Origin: CAYXDO01 sp964463485
Lineage (GTDB): Bacteria; Myxococcota; Kuafuiibacteriia; Kuafuiibacteriales; Kuafuiibacteriaceae
Assembly: GCA_964463485.1 (NCBI GenBank)
Contig: CAYXDO010000032.1
Location: 1-64,000 of the forward strand
DNA length: 64,000 nt
Reading direction: 5' to 3'
Numbering within the stretch: the stretch's first letter is position 1; every line of letters begins with the position of its first letter. The position numbers and the translations under genes are program-made. The notes beneath the pieces are model-generated. The model ran no database searches, was not told the origin of the DNA, and saw only the letters and a list, made by a program, of their open reading frames with translations. Positions 1 through 9,027 of the stretch are shown here, in pieces.

Positions 1-1
1 C

Positions 2-1399
2 CCGCCGCGGCGGGCTGTCAAATCGATCTCTTCAGGTGCGTGCGGAACCCCTGGGGCTGTCGATGAGACCTGCGAGGTGGGGAGCTCGGCGACCCCGTGC
101 AAACAGGCGTGTCTCACCTGCATGGACGAACGGGCCGCGCCTCTCGAGGCGCCCGCTCGGTCAGAAGGTCGGGTGATCGATTTTTCCGATCGAATGGGTA
201 TGGAGCTGACGGAAGCAGGACTCTTCGTCAGCGGCGCCGGCGTGCTGCTCGAAGCCTTGCAACATCTGAGCGATCCGGACGCGCGATGGGAAATGATCGA
301 AGAGCTGACGCAAATCGCGGCGGGATTCGGCGATGAGATCTGGCTTCCGCGACTGATCTTCGGGAGCGCAGCTCCTGACGAGCAGGCCAAGCTGGTGGAC
401 GACGGCGGATGTACGTTCGAACGGTTGGGTCACCTGACCGCGCCGAGAGACTTGTGGCGGCTGAGTTGCGTTGAGTCCGAGATGGAAGCCGCAGACGACT
501 CCACGGTGAGGCCGGAGCTAATCTTGGCGAGGCGGTTTCTCGATCGGGCGGCTACGGATCCCTGCAGCCTGGCGCCTTCGATCGCAGAAGTGCGCGCGGC
601 GAGAGCGGGTCTGGAGCGCGCGATTTCCTCCCGCTCGGCGACTTTGAGCCCGAGCACGTTGGAGCTGTACTCGGCGCAGATCGGGCGAGAAGAGTCGGCG
701 CTCCTTGGCATGGACCACGATCCAGCGGTCGATCACCTAATCGAGTCATTGGCGCAGTTTCGCCAGACGCTCGAAATTCGCTCGGAGACTAGGGGGCGTT
801 GGTTGGAGGGATCGCGGCGGGCGGAGCTGAGCGACGCGCTCGAGGAGCTGCGTTCGCTCGAGACCTTGATTTCAACACCGAGCTGCGCCGAGAACGCGCC
901 GTTCGCAGCTGCTCGACGACTCGCGATTCGCGCGGCGACGACTCTGGCCGAGCTCCGGCGGGTCGACGGCGAGCTCGCAGACCGGATGCTTCGGGAGGTC
1001 GAGGTCCTCAGCGTCTTGGGAGAGCGGCGACTCGCGCGCACGATTCTATGGACTTTGATCAAGACGGAGTCGGCGGAGAGAGCTCGCGCCGAAACCGAAG
1101 AGGATATTCCGCCCTCCGCCGACGATCCGAGAATTCCGGCCGCGTACATGTGGCTGGGTGATCTGTACGTCGCCGACGGACAGCTCGCGCAAGCCAAGGA
1201 GGCCTACCATCGGGCAGTGGCGCAAGGAGCTTTGGGGGCCGACGCCTTCTATTCGAAATATAGCCTCGAGTGGATCGCGTGGAGAGAGGGAGATCGTGCT
1301 GCGATCGGTCGGCTCAGGGAGTTGGTGGAGAGTATCCGGGGGACGGCGCTCGAACCTCTGGGCGCGCTGGCTCTCGACGGTGCCCCGCAGGAAGAGTAG
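2..1399 (+). CDS. Hypothetical protein with TPR-like C-terminus (5' partial)
   Basis: The frame is open from base 2, so the gene probably begins before the window; the first start codon inside it is a GTG at 77. The readable N-terminal part is Cys-rich (six Cys within about 30 residues around bases 38-120), followed by a long acidic, helical region. The last ~80 residues look like a tetratricopeptide repeat (motifs AYMWLGDLYVADGQLAQAKE and EAYHRAVAQGALGADAFYS), which suggests protein-protein contacts. No catalytic motif is visible. It ends 26 bp from the convergent metallohydrolase gene. I do not recognise the family; that it is a secreted or surface protein is only a guess from the Cys-rich start. 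Confidence 0.6.
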   Translation, partial: PPRRAVKSISSGACGTPGAVDETCEVGSSATPCKQACLTCMDERAAPLEAPARSEGRVIDFSDRMGMELTEAGLFVSGAGVLLEALQHLSDPDARWEMIEELTQIAAGFGDEIWLPRLIFGSAAPDEQAKLVDDGGCTFERLGHLTAPRDLWRLSCVESEMEAADDSTVRPELILARRFLDRAATDPCSLAPSIAEVRAARAGLERAISSRSATLSPSTLELYSAQIGREESALLGMDHDPAVDHLIESLAQFRQTLEIRSETRGRWLEGSRRAELSDALEELRSLETLISTPSCAENAPFAAARRLAIRAATTLAELRRVDGELADRMLREVEVLSVLGERRLARTILWTLIKTESAERARAETEEDIPPSADDPRIPAAYMWLGDLYVADGQLAQAKEAYHRAVAQGALGADAFYSKYSLEWIAWREGDRAAIGRLRELVESIRGTALEPLGALALDGAPQEE

Positions 1400-1425
1400 C
1401 CGAAGGCGGATGACTTCGCAGCTCT

Positions 1426-2769
1426 TTACGCGCCTCGACATTGCTCGGCCGCGTAGGCCACGAACGCCTCTTGGGCGACGCGCTCCCCGTGATGGAGCGC
1501 GACCTTTCTCACCTCAGGAATGAACTTCAACCATCGGAGCAACTCACCTCGATCGGCGTGGGCCGAGAGGCCGCGGACCGTGTCGATACGAGCTCGCACG
1601 AGGATCTCCTCGCCGTCGATGGTCACTCTCGACCCGCGCTCTGCTGCCTCCTGAATTCGGCGTCCGGGCGTTCCCTCCGCTTGGTGCCCCACGAACAGGA
1701 CGATCGTACGTTTGTTCGAGAGTCCGCGCCGCAAGTGGTGAACGATGCGGCCACCCGTACACATTCCGCTCCCGGCGATGATCATGATGGGACCCTCGAC
1801 CTCGAGGAGGCGCGCCGAGTCGCGGCCTCGTCTCACCGCGAAGAGTCCGTCGAAGTCCAGCGGATCGTCGCCTCGAGCGATCTTCTCGAGGCTCTCCCGA
1901 TCGAAGAGTCGGCGAAAACGGTTGTAGGTTTCGGTGACGACAAGACCCATCGGAGTATCGATGGCGACAGGAATGGGCGGAATCCGTCGGGACTCGACGA
2001 GCTCGTTCATATACCACAGGAGGACCTGAGTACGACCGATCGCGAAGCTCGGGACGAGAATGCGTGACTTTTCAGCGACGGCCTGCCGAACGACGCTCTC
2101 GAGCTTGGCCTCGATGTCTTTGGAGCCGTGGGCGTGATCGCGACCTCCGTAGGTGCTCTCCATGACGACCAGGTCGACCGGAGGAGTAGCGGACCAGGTC
2201 GTCGTGTAGTCTGGCAGGATGGGGCTGTCGGGCCGACCGAGGTCTCCGGAGAGGATCACCCGCGACCGGGCGGAAGAGATTTCGACGCTGGCCGAGCCGA
2301 GGATGTGGCCGGCATCTCGAAAGGTGACGTCGAGGCCGAGCATCGCTTTGGCGCTCTTCCCATAAGGCATCGGTGAAGCCAGCGCGTCGAAGCGCTTCAA
2401 GATCCGCGAGATCGCCCGCTCGGAGAGGGCGTTCATGCCGAGGGTGTCTTCGAGAGAGATTCGAGTGATTTCCAGCGTTGGCGCGGTCGCGACGATACGA
2501 CCGTCGAAGTCACCTTCGAGCAGCTCGGGAAGCGACCCCACATGATCGAGGTGGCCGTGAGTCAGCACGACGGCGTCGCAGTCGCGGGCGCCCTCCGGAA
2601 AGGACCAGGTCCGCTGGTCCCGACCCTGCGCGACTCCGCAATCGACGAGGAGCTTCTTACCTCCGAGCTCGACCCGAGTCATCGCTCCAGTGACGCAGTC
2701 GATCGCGCCGAGCAGCTGAACTTGTCCGTCGGCCAATGGATGAGTCGGCGTGTTTGCGACGATCTCCAT
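1426..2769 (-). CDS. MBL-fold beta-CASP RNA-processing exonuclease/endonuclease family protein
   Basis: 447 aa. The N-terminal metallo-beta-lactamase domain carries the zinc motif HGHLDHVG (residues 71-78). A beta-CASP insertion begins near ESTYGGRDH (about 205). The C-terminal RNA-specificity part has IIAGSGMCTGGR (about 330) and GLSAHADRGEL, both hallmarks of CPSF-73/Ysh1-like bacterial proteins. Such enzymes are zinc-dependent RNases acting in the cytoplasm; the exact substrate of this one cannot be inferred. It lies 3 bp downstream of the ADP-ribosylglycohydrolase gene on the same strand, so the two are very likely co-transcribed and perhaps translationally coupled. Length and motifs are complete. 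It is less like RNase J, which has an additional C-terminal domain. Confidence 0.93.
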   Translation of the reverse strand: MEIVANTPTHPLADGQVQLLGAIDCVTGAMTRVELGGKKLLVDCGVAQGRDQRTWSFPEGARDCDAVVLTHGHLDHVGSLPELLEGDFDGRIVATAPTLEITRISLEDTLGMNALSERAISRILKRFDALASPMPYGKSAKAMLGLDVTFRDAGHILGSASVEISSARSRVILSGDLGRPDSPILPDYTTTWSATPPVDLVVMESTYGGRDHAHGSKDIEAKLESVVRQAVAEKSRILVPSFAIGRTQVLLWYMNELVESRRIPPIPVAIDTPMGLVVTETYNRFRRLFDRESLEKIARGDDPLDFDGLFAVRRGRDSARLLEVEGPIMIIAGSGMCTGGRIVHHLRRGLSNKRTIVLFVGHQAEGTPGRRIQEAAERGSRVTIDGEEILVRARIDTVRGLSAHADRGELLRWLKFIPEVRKVALHHGERVAQEAFVAYAAEQCRGA

Positions 2770-2772
2770 CTG

Positions 2773-3789
2773 TTACTCGATGACCCGAAACAGCTCGGCC
2801 GGGTGGTAGGTGGTGGCGAACGGGCCGGACTCGCCTTCGAGCGCGTTCATGACCGCGAGCCTCCATCTCTCGGGGATCTTGGACTCACCGAGGAGCGCTC
2901 CGAGCAGGGCGCCGGTGATGGCTCCGTTCGTGTCGGAGTCACCGCCCCGATTGGCCACGTCGAGCACGGCCTGCTCGAAGGTGTCTGCGTGGTGGAGCTC
3001 CCAAAATGCCAGCCTGAATGCCACGCGGACGAAGCCCTGAGTGCGGTAAAGGTGCACTTCACCCTCGAGCTCCGGGTCATCCGCCGTAGCGAGCTCGAGA
3101 TCTTCGAGGAGCGCTGCCACCGCAGAGTCTGCGAGCGCGGCTTCGACCCTCGAGTCGAGCTCGGAGCGCGCTGCTCGAATCTCTTCGGAGGCCGCGCGGG
3201 CGAGGAGGGCCGGCGTGGCCTCTGCGTCGACGATCGCGATCCTCAGGGCCGCTGCGAAGCCGACGCAGGCGAGCTGGCAGCGCGGATCTGCGTGGGTGAT
3301 CGCGCCGTCGGCGAGCACGGACCGTCGAAGCGCCATGGGGTCGCGGGCGAAGTAGACGGAGAAGGGGCTCTGGCGCATGAGGGAGCCATTTCCGGCGGGC
3401 TGGGAGGCTCCGGCCCAGACTTCGTACCCTGAGTCTCTGGGGGAGGTCCCAGAGGCGACTCTCTCGAGCGTGGAGCGGGTCTGATTTCCGATGTCGAAGG
3501 CCACGCGACTCCAGGCGACATATCGACGCGCCAGGTCGTCGACGTCGAGCCCTTTGTTCTCACTCAGGCTCGCGGCGATACAGGCGGCCATCTGAGTGTC
3601 GTCGGTGACTTGCCCCAGCGCGACGCCGAACGGACCCCCACCCATGATCTCGACCTGCGGCCCTGAGTTCAACCGAGGAAATGGGTCAGCCCTCAGCCGC
3701 CTGAACTCGTTGGTGGTCCCGAGGGCATCGCCGATCGCCTGTCCCAGCAAGCAGCCGCGCGCGCGATCGCGTGAGAATACGTTCGACAT
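2773..3789 (-). CDS. ADP-ribosylglycohydrolase (DraG/ARH) family protein
   Basis: 338 aa. Opens with the family signature GCLLGQAIGDALG near residue 12, has VTDDTQMA near residue 62 (Mg-binding TDDT motif), and ends with GGDSDTNGAITGALLGALLG near residue 281, which supplies the second metal-binding set (D-x-D). Members remove ADP-ribose from proteins or hydrolyse related ADP-ribosyl compounds. All expected motifs are present, so the enzyme should be active; its target is unknown. The ATG at 3787-3789 faces the divergent lipoprotein gene. It is first in a two-gene unit with the beta-CASP hydrolase. Confidence 0.92.
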   Translation of the reverse strand: MSNVFSRDRARGCLLGQAIGDALGTTNEFRRLRADPFPRLNSGPQVEIMGGGPFGVALGQVTDDTQMAACIAASLSENKGLDVDDLARRYVAWSRVAFDIGNQTRSTLERVASGTSPRDSGYEVWAGASQPAGNGSLMRQSPFSVYFARDPMALRRSVLADGAITHADPRCQLACVGFAAALRIAIVDAEATPALLARAASEEIRAARSELDSRVEAALADSAVAALLEDLELATADDPELEGEVHLYRTQGFVRVAFRLAFWELHHADTFEQAVLDVANRGGDSDTNGAITGALLGALLGESKIPERWRLAVMNALEGESGPFATTYHPAELFRVIE

Positions 3790-3902
3790 CGCGGCACGGT
3801 ACTCGTCCTCCCAAGACCCGGCAAGTCCGCGAGAGCTGCGAGAGCTGCGAGAGCCGCGGTTCTGTTGTCTCGCGTCGCATGTTCGAGGATGATCCGGTCG
3901 CT

Positions 3903-5600
3903 ATGAGTCCGTGCGCTCGGTCGGCGTTGCTCATCGCCTTCGCTGGCGGATGTGGCACCGAGGTCCAGCCGATCGCCCTTCCCGCTGAATTCGAGCTCGG
4001 CATCGTCGCATCGATGATCGGCGAGCTGGTGAAGTCGTCGAGCTCGCTCGGGACGCTCTCCTCGCCGATCGAGCTCGAGATCGAAGAGGGGAGCTGGATT
4101 TCGGTGTCATCGTGGTCTCGCGCCGATCTTGGGCGGTCCGCGCGTTTCATCGACACGGGCACCTCGTTCTCCCAGATTTTGGCGTGTGCTCCGCGGCTCC
4201 CTCCACCGCGGGCTCACTTTGCGCTGAGCTTGGACGGTTCGAGACGCGAAGAGAGCGTGCCGCCCCGTTTTGGGCGAAGCGAGCTCGAACAGGATTGCCC
4301 GACGCGTGACCTCGCGGTCAAACTGACCTGCGGGCCCGATCCTCTCTTCTGCCCGATCGCCTTCGAGGGTACGTCCTGCGTGCAGGACGTCGATCTGTCC
4401 CGCTGCCGTGCAGACGGCTTGTCCATCGTCCTGGATCCGCTGGGTGGGCTTTGCCTCGCGGAGAACGCACGCTGTCGTGTGCTCGATGAGTATGGGGAGG
4501 GGCTCCTGCTCGACTGCAGTCTCGTCGAGGGTGTGGAGTGTAACGTCGAGATTCGGGCTCGGCCCCCTCCGGCGTTCGAAATTCTCGAGCGCAAAATCCT
4601 CGATGGGTCTGCGGCCCCTCCCCTCGACGCGCTGCGCTCGGCCGATCCGATCCCGAGGACCACGCTCGCGTTGGGGCGGCTGCGCGACCTCGCGGTGAGC
4701 GGCGACACCGTCATGGTGTCCGTTTCGGACCAACCCACAGCCGGCGGAACCTGCGGGGGCCAAGCTGCCAAGCTGGTCTCCCTGGATCGGGAGACTCTCG
4801 AAATTCGCTCAGAAACGGCATGCCCTTGCGCAGACCGCGTGCTTCCTTACAAGGACGGCTTCGTGACGGTGAGATGGGAGTCGACTTTGGTCGTCGTGAA
4901 CACTCGCGATCGGTTGGGCACGATCACTTCGACACCCACGATTCTGAAGGGGTCGGACATGAGAGCGGGAGATGTAGACGTCGAAGGAGACGAGTTGGCC
5001 CTGACCGTGCAGTTGAGTGTGGATCCTGGCGACCTCCGCGCTCGAGTTCTTCGACTCGACCTGACCGAGCCTGCCGAGCAGAGATCGAAGCTGGTCCCGC
5101 AGCGAGCGCTCAGGGGCGTAGAAATGGTCGGGGACACCACGTTCGTGGTCGACGACTACGGGGACGCGCTGTTGTACTTCGACGAGTTGCTCGAGCAGTT
5201 CGACGAGGTAGCTACTCTCCCGAGCAACGGAGGCCGCGACTCTGCGACGGTGGTCGCGTCGGGCGCGTACCTCGTGGTGCTGACGGAGGCTGATTTTCCG
5301 GCCGTTCACATCATCTCGGATCGCGAGGACATTCGGAGGAGCGCCTTTCACGAGGTGCAGGGGGACGCCTCCAGCGTGTTGCCGCTCGGCGAGACGGCCT
5401 TGATCGGAGGGGTGAGTAGGTATGGCCTCGACCGTCGTGGGTACGTGAGTGAGATCGACGTACCTACCGGTACGTTCCTTCTCGGGGCGACCGAGGTGGG
5501 TACGGGCCCGGTCACGCGGCTCGTGGCCGATGGGGAAGGAGGGGCTTTCGCGATGCTACCCTGGGAGGGTTCGATCGTCCACGTGAAGCGGGCGCGCTAG
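3903..5600 (+). CDS. Putative lipoprotein with beta-propeller-like C-terminal half
   Basis: The ORF is open from 3771, but the ATG at 3903 gives a sensible lipoprotein signal: MSPCARSALLIAFAGGC, with the lipidated Cys in an AGGC lipobox. The 565-aa product has a Cys-containing middle part, then a region (roughly residues 250-560) of repeated short beta-strand segments such as LRDLAVSGDTVMVSVSD and GDVDVEGDELALTVQ, typical of NHL/WD-like propellers. No enzyme motif was found. The bases just upstream contain three 9-bp GAGAGCTGC-type direct repeats (3831-3857), which would be translated only if an upstream start were used. Probably an outer-membrane-anchored periplasmic or surface protein; function unknown. 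Confidence 0.75.
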   Translation: MSPCARSALLIAFAGGCGTEVQPIALPAEFELGIVASMIGELVKSSSSLGTLSSPIELEIEEGSWISVSSWSRADLGRSARFIDTGTSFSQILACAPRLPPPRAHFALSLDGSRREESVPPRFGRSELEQDCPTRDLAVKLTCGPDPLFCPIAFEGTSCVQDVDLSRCRADGLSIVLDPLGGLCLAENARCRVLDEYGEGLLLDCSLVEGVECNVEIRARPPPAFEILERKILDGSAAPPLDALRSADPIPRTTLALGRLRDLAVSGDTVMVSVSDQPTAGGTCGGQAAKLVSLDRETLEIRSETACPCADRVLPYKDGFVTVRWESTLVVVNTRDRLGTITSTPTILKGSDMRAGDVDVEGDELALTVQLSVDPGDLRARVLRLDLTEPAEQRSKLVPQRALRGVEMVGDTTFVVDDYGDALLYFDELLEQFDEVATLPSNGGRDSATVVASGAYLVVLTEADFPAVHIISDREDIRRSAFHEVQGDASSVLPLGETALIGGVSRYGLDRRGYVSEIDVPTGTFLLGATEVGTGPVTRLVADGEGGAFAMLPWEGSIVHVKRAR

Positions 5601-5666
5601 GTCGGCCGATCGAGAAATGTTTCGACTTCGTTGCATGTCGCCGGTCGCTCCTTCTAGCTTGTCGGG

Positions 5667-6644
5667 GTGAGTGGTTCCGACTCGGTCGACGTTTGGTACA
5701 CGTGTGATCAGACTCGATGTAACTTCGCCTGTCCTTACTGCGTGACCGAGACGGAGCGGGCTCTGGCCGAGCATCGTATGTGGGCGACGGACGACGGCCG
5801 GGTGCGCTACCAGAGAGTCCTTTCGTGGCTTTCGGGCCTGCCGTGGCGGCTCGGAATCCGGCTGCAGACGCTCGGCGAGCCGTTCGTTTCCAAGGAGTTC
5901 TTGGAGGGCGCGGCGTGGTTGTCGCGGCAGGAGAACGTGCGATTCGTCGAGCTCGTGAGCAACGCCTCCTTCACGCCGACGCAGCTCCGGAAGTTCGTCG
6001 CGAGCGCCCGTGTCGATCGACTGAGTTTGTGGGCAACTTACCACCACGGCCAGATCGAGCTCGTGCGGTTCATAGCGGCGTGCGGGGAAGCGCAGCGCTT
6101 GGGCATCCACGTCGTCGCGCACGCGCTCGTCTTTCCGGACACGATCGACGCCACGCGCGCCATGATTCGGGACTGCCAGCGGGAAGGCATTCGCACCGAT
6201 GTCACGCTGGGTCTGAACTCGAACGTGGTCTACCCAGGGCTCGGCGTGGTTCCGGCGGCGACGACACATTTGTCGGTCGTGCCCGAGCTCTACCGAGACG
6301 AAGCCGCGATCGAGGCGTTCCGGACGGCGATGACGCGCTGGCGAGGTCAACCGTGCTCGGCTGGCCACGACTACTTTCGCGTGATGGAGAATGGAGACGT
6401 GTATCCGTGCGGCGCTTACGGGCTGTTGATGCAAGCCAAGCTCGGCAGCGCGCTCGACGATGGGTTCGTACCCAAGCTCCGCGAAGAGACCTACGGACCG
6501 TGTAATGGGTACACGGCTTGTTTTTGCAAGGAAGATTATTTTCACCTCAAAATAGCTCGAGAGAAGCTGAGCTTCGAGCGAAGCCTCGGATATTACAAAC
6601 AGAACTCTGAGGCTTCCGCTCGCCTTACGCTGGTGAAGGAGTGA
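5667..6644 (+). CDS. Radical SAM protein with SPASM-like C-terminal cysteine cluster
   Basis: 325 aa, GTG start. The N-terminal CNFACPYC (residues 18-25) is the CxxxCxxC motif that binds the SAM-cleaving [4Fe-4S] cluster. The C-terminal part has a second Cys set: CSAGHDYFRVMENGDVYPCG and then CNGYTACFC, which matches the layout of SPASM/twitch domains holding auxiliary Fe-S clusters. Such enzymes modify peptides or small molecules. No precursor peptide gene, transporter or partner enzyme is adjacent; the neighbours are a lipoprotein and a secreted protein. Substrate unknown. Confidence 0.9.
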   Translation: MSGSDSVDVWYTCDQTRCNFACPYCVTETERALAEHRMWATDDGRVRYQRVLSWLSGLPWRLGIRLQTLGEPFVSKEFLEGAAWLSRQENVRFVELVSNASFTPTQLRKFVASARVDRLSLWATYHHGQIELVRFIAACGEAQRLGIHVVAHALVFPDTIDATRAMIRDCQREGIRTDVTLGLNSNVVYPGLGVVPAATTHLSVVPELYRDEAAIEAFRTAMTRWRGQPCSAGHDYFRVMENGDVYPCGAYGLLMQAKLGSALDDGFVPKLREETYGPCNGYTACFCKEDYFHLKIAREKLSFERSLGYYKQNSEASARLTLVKE

Positions 6645-6680
6645 GTTGGTAGCGGCGGTTCTTTCTGCTTAGATGGCCGC

Positions 6681-7661
6681 GTGCGATGGCTCGGAGTGCT
6701 CGTGAGCGTAAGTGTCTTCGTCGGTTCCGCGCACGCGCAGTCGAGACCGCCTCCGGGCTCGGAGTATTGGAAACTGACCAAAGGCGGCCCGAGCGGAGCG
6801 CCAAGCCCGGCCCCGAGCGGGGCGACGACCGCGAGGCCCGTCGCTGCTTCGGCCGAGGACGAGGGTTCCGTCGACGAAACGCCGGTCGGCGGCTACTCGT
6901 ACGTGTTCTGGCGAACCGCGGACCCGCTGAAGGCGCTCGAAGGTCGGACTTGCTTTGCTCGAACGCGTGTCCCCATCGAGCCCACTTGCGGCGTCGCGGA
7001 TTGCCTCGAAGACGGCGAGCCCATGCTCGACTGGTCGATCCCCTTCTCGGCCAAGGCAAAGGTCGAGACCAACGTGTGCCGCTCCCACTGGAAGGCGATC
7101 ACCGTGGAGCTGAACAAGAACGAGCTCGTGATCGGCGGTGCTCGGCGGGCTCCCGGCGCGCCCGAGGACGAACCGCTGCGGGAGGTGATCTTTGGCGCAA
7201 AGGTCTACACGAACGGGACGGACGTCGCGATCGCCGGCAACGTAGTGGGGAGCGCTCGGTGCTCGCCGTTCGATCGTCGCAAGACACGCATACTGCTGGT
7301 GTGCCCCGCGAAGGTGTCCTTCGACGGCCGACCGAGCGCGACGCTCGAGAAGTGGATCACGATCGCCGACGCGGGCGGAGGTCGCGCGCGAACGAATCTC
7401 GTGGGCGGCCATGCGGCCGTAGCGCTCGCCAAGCTGCTCCGCCGACCAAGCAAGGAAGTGCTGGTGCTCGCCGAAGCGCTCGAAAGCAAGCGGCCAGGCA
7501 TCGAGCTGTTCTTTGCGGACGCGGGGCTTCAGAATCAGGTCGATCAGATCGCGGGTTCGATTCAGCAGAGTCTGTCCGGCGAGGTCGTTCGACGGCGCCT
7601 CTTCGACAAACTGGGGGGCGAGGAGATGCTTCTGTCCGTAGGAAGCGCGAGCGCGCGCTGA
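6681..7661 (+). CDS. Secreted protein of unknown function
   Basis: 326 aa, GTG start giving a classic Sec signal peptide, MRWLGVLVSVSVFVGSAHA, with cleavage before QSRPPPG. A Pro/Ala-rich linker (to about residue 60) is followed by a globular part with several paired Cys (ARTRVPIEPTCGVADC and a Cys near SHWK). No family is recognised. It starts 36 bp after the radical SAM gene and is followed about 100 bp later by a TPR lipoprotein, so the three may form one transcription unit. Confidence 0.75.
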   Translation: MRWLGVLVSVSVFVGSAHAQSRPPPGSEYWKLTKGGPSGAPSPAPSGATTARPVAASAEDEGSVDETPVGGYSYVFWRTADPLKALEGRTCFARTRVPIEPTCGVADCLEDGEPMLDWSIPFSAKAKVETNVCRSHWKAITVELNKNELVIGGARRAPGAPEDEPLREVIFGAKVYTNGTDVAIAGNVVGSARCSPFDRRKTRILLVCPAKVSFDGRPSATLEKWITIADAGGGRARTNLVGGHAAVALAKLLRRPSKEVLVLAEALESKRPGIELFFADAGLQNQVDQIAGSIQQSLSGEVVRRRLFDKLGGEEMLLSVGSASAR

Positions 7662-7757
7662 AGCAGCATCGCCTTGATCACCGAGTCCCACACAGTGGTT
7701 CCACCAGCGAATCGTGGGGGATGGCGAACGTGCTGCGGCGGGCACTACTGTCACGCC

Positions 7758-8681
7758 GTGCGTCTCTTCTTGATCGCGGGCCTCGTGCTTGGGCTTGGCT
7801 GTGCGACGACGTCGAGCTCGGAGCCGGAAGCGCCACCCGTCTCGAAGCCGGAGGCCTCGAAGCAGGAGGCCCCGAAACGGCGGGCCAGCGGTCGGCAAGA
7901 GCTCGAGCGGGCGAGGACACTCGCTCGCGAAGAGAAGACGGCCGAGGCGATCGAGGCGGCTCAGAGCGCCGTCGACGCGGAGCCGGGGCTCGAAGCGGGC
8001 TATCTGTTGCTCGCGAGCCTCCGCGACCTTTCAGGCGATGGCGACGGAATGCGTGAGGCCATCGAGCGTGGGCTCGCGGCGCTGCCGAAGTCGGCGGCGC
8101 TATGGCACGCCAAGGGGATGGGCCAGCTAGAGGCATCGACACCCGAGGTGGCCGTCGTCTCGCTCCGAGAAGCGCACGTGCTCGCTCGCAAGGCCAACGC
8201 GGAGATCGCCGCGGACCTCGCGTTCGCTTTGATCTTCGCCGACCAGCTCGCTGAGGCCGAAGAGACCGCGAAGCTCGCCCGATCGTTGGCTCCCAAGGCT
8301 TTGGCGCCGGCCTTCACACACGGCCGGGCGTTGCTCGGGCTGAAGCGACCGAAGGAGGCGATCGAAGCTCTCGAGGCCGCGGCCAAGATCGACGGCTCGG
8401 ATGTGTCCGTGCTCAGACGACTCGCGGACGCGAGGTATCTGGCAGGTGACAGCGAAAAGGCATTGGCAGAGTATCGAGCGCTCGCGAACGAAGCCTTCAA
8501 GGACGATCCTGAGATCTACGTGGCGATCGCGACCGTGCTCATTCGAATGGAGCGCGCGGGCGAGGCGGTCGAGGCAATGAAGCGGGCGGTCGCCCTCGCG
8601 CCCAAGGACGAGCGAGTGAAGGCGCTTTTGGCGGAGGCCGAAAGAAGAGCCGCAGGAAAGAAGGGAAAAGGGAAGCGATGA
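7758..8681 (+). CDS. TPR repeat lipoprotein
   Basis: The GTG at 7758 gives VRLFLIAGLVLGLGC, a lipoprotein signal with lipobox LGLGC; the open frame extends to 7674 but the upstream part has no signal character. The mature 290-aa protein has an acidic Ser/Glu/Pro linker and then at least five helical TPR units (for example ARTLAREEKTAEAIEAAQSA and GRALLGLKRPKEAIEALEAA). TPR lipoproteins usually scaffold envelope complexes. Its stop overlaps the start of the DUF3467 gene by 4 bp (ATGA), indicating translational coupling. Confidence 0.85.
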   Translation: MRLFLIAGLVLGLGCATTSSSEPEAPPVSKPEASKQEAPKRRASGRQELERARTLAREEKTAEAIEAAQSAVDAEPGLEAGYLLLASLRDLSGDGDGMREAIERGLAALPKSAALWHAKGMGQLEASTPEVAVVSLREAHVLARKANAEIAADLAFALIFADQLAEAEETAKLARSLAPKALAPAFTHGRALLGLKRPKEAIEALEAAAKIDGSDVSVLRRLADARYLAGDSEKALAEYRALANEAFKDDPEIYVAIATVLIRMERAGEAVEAMKRAVALAPKDERVKALLAEAERRAAGKKGKGKR

Positions 8682-8974
8682 GCGACGAGCGATCCAAAAC
8701 CGTCCAGATTCAAGTCGATCTCGATCCCGAGACGGCTCAAGGCATGTACGTGAACATGGCGATGGTGAATCACACCGACGGCGAGTTCACGATCGACTTC
8801 ATCTACGTGCAGCCGCAAGCACCCAAGGCGAAAGTACGGGCCCGTATCATTTCGAGCCCGCGACACACCAAGCGCTTGCTCGTGGCCTTGGCCGACGCGG
8901 TCGAAAAATTCGAACGGAAGCACGGACCCATCACGCTCGACGAGAGCGCTCCGTCGGGTCACATCTTGAACTGA
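8678..8974 (+). CDS. DUF3467 family protein
   Basis: 98 aa. The whole length matches the small DUF3467 family: VQIQVDLDPETAQGMYVNMA, then FTIDFIYVQPQAPKAKVRAR and SPRHTKRLLVALADAVEKFE. Function is unknown; members are short cytoplasmic proteins found widely in bacteria. The ATG overlaps the stop of the TPR lipoprotein gene, so it is the last gene of that unit. No signal peptide or membrane segment. Confidence 0.88.
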   Translation: MSDERSKTVQIQVDLDPETAQGMYVNMAMVNHTDGEFTIDFIYVQPQAPKAKVRARIISSPRHTKRLLVALADAVEKFERKHGPITLDESAPSGHILN

Positions 8975-9027
8975 GCGACGATCGTCGCGACTCGCGACGG
9001 CGTTCATTCAGCTCTCGGTGCGGATTG

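Noticed and set aside
3831..3857. Three GAGAGCTGC direct repeats before the lipoprotein gene
   Set aside because: Too short and isolated to call an element; noted only in the gene entry.
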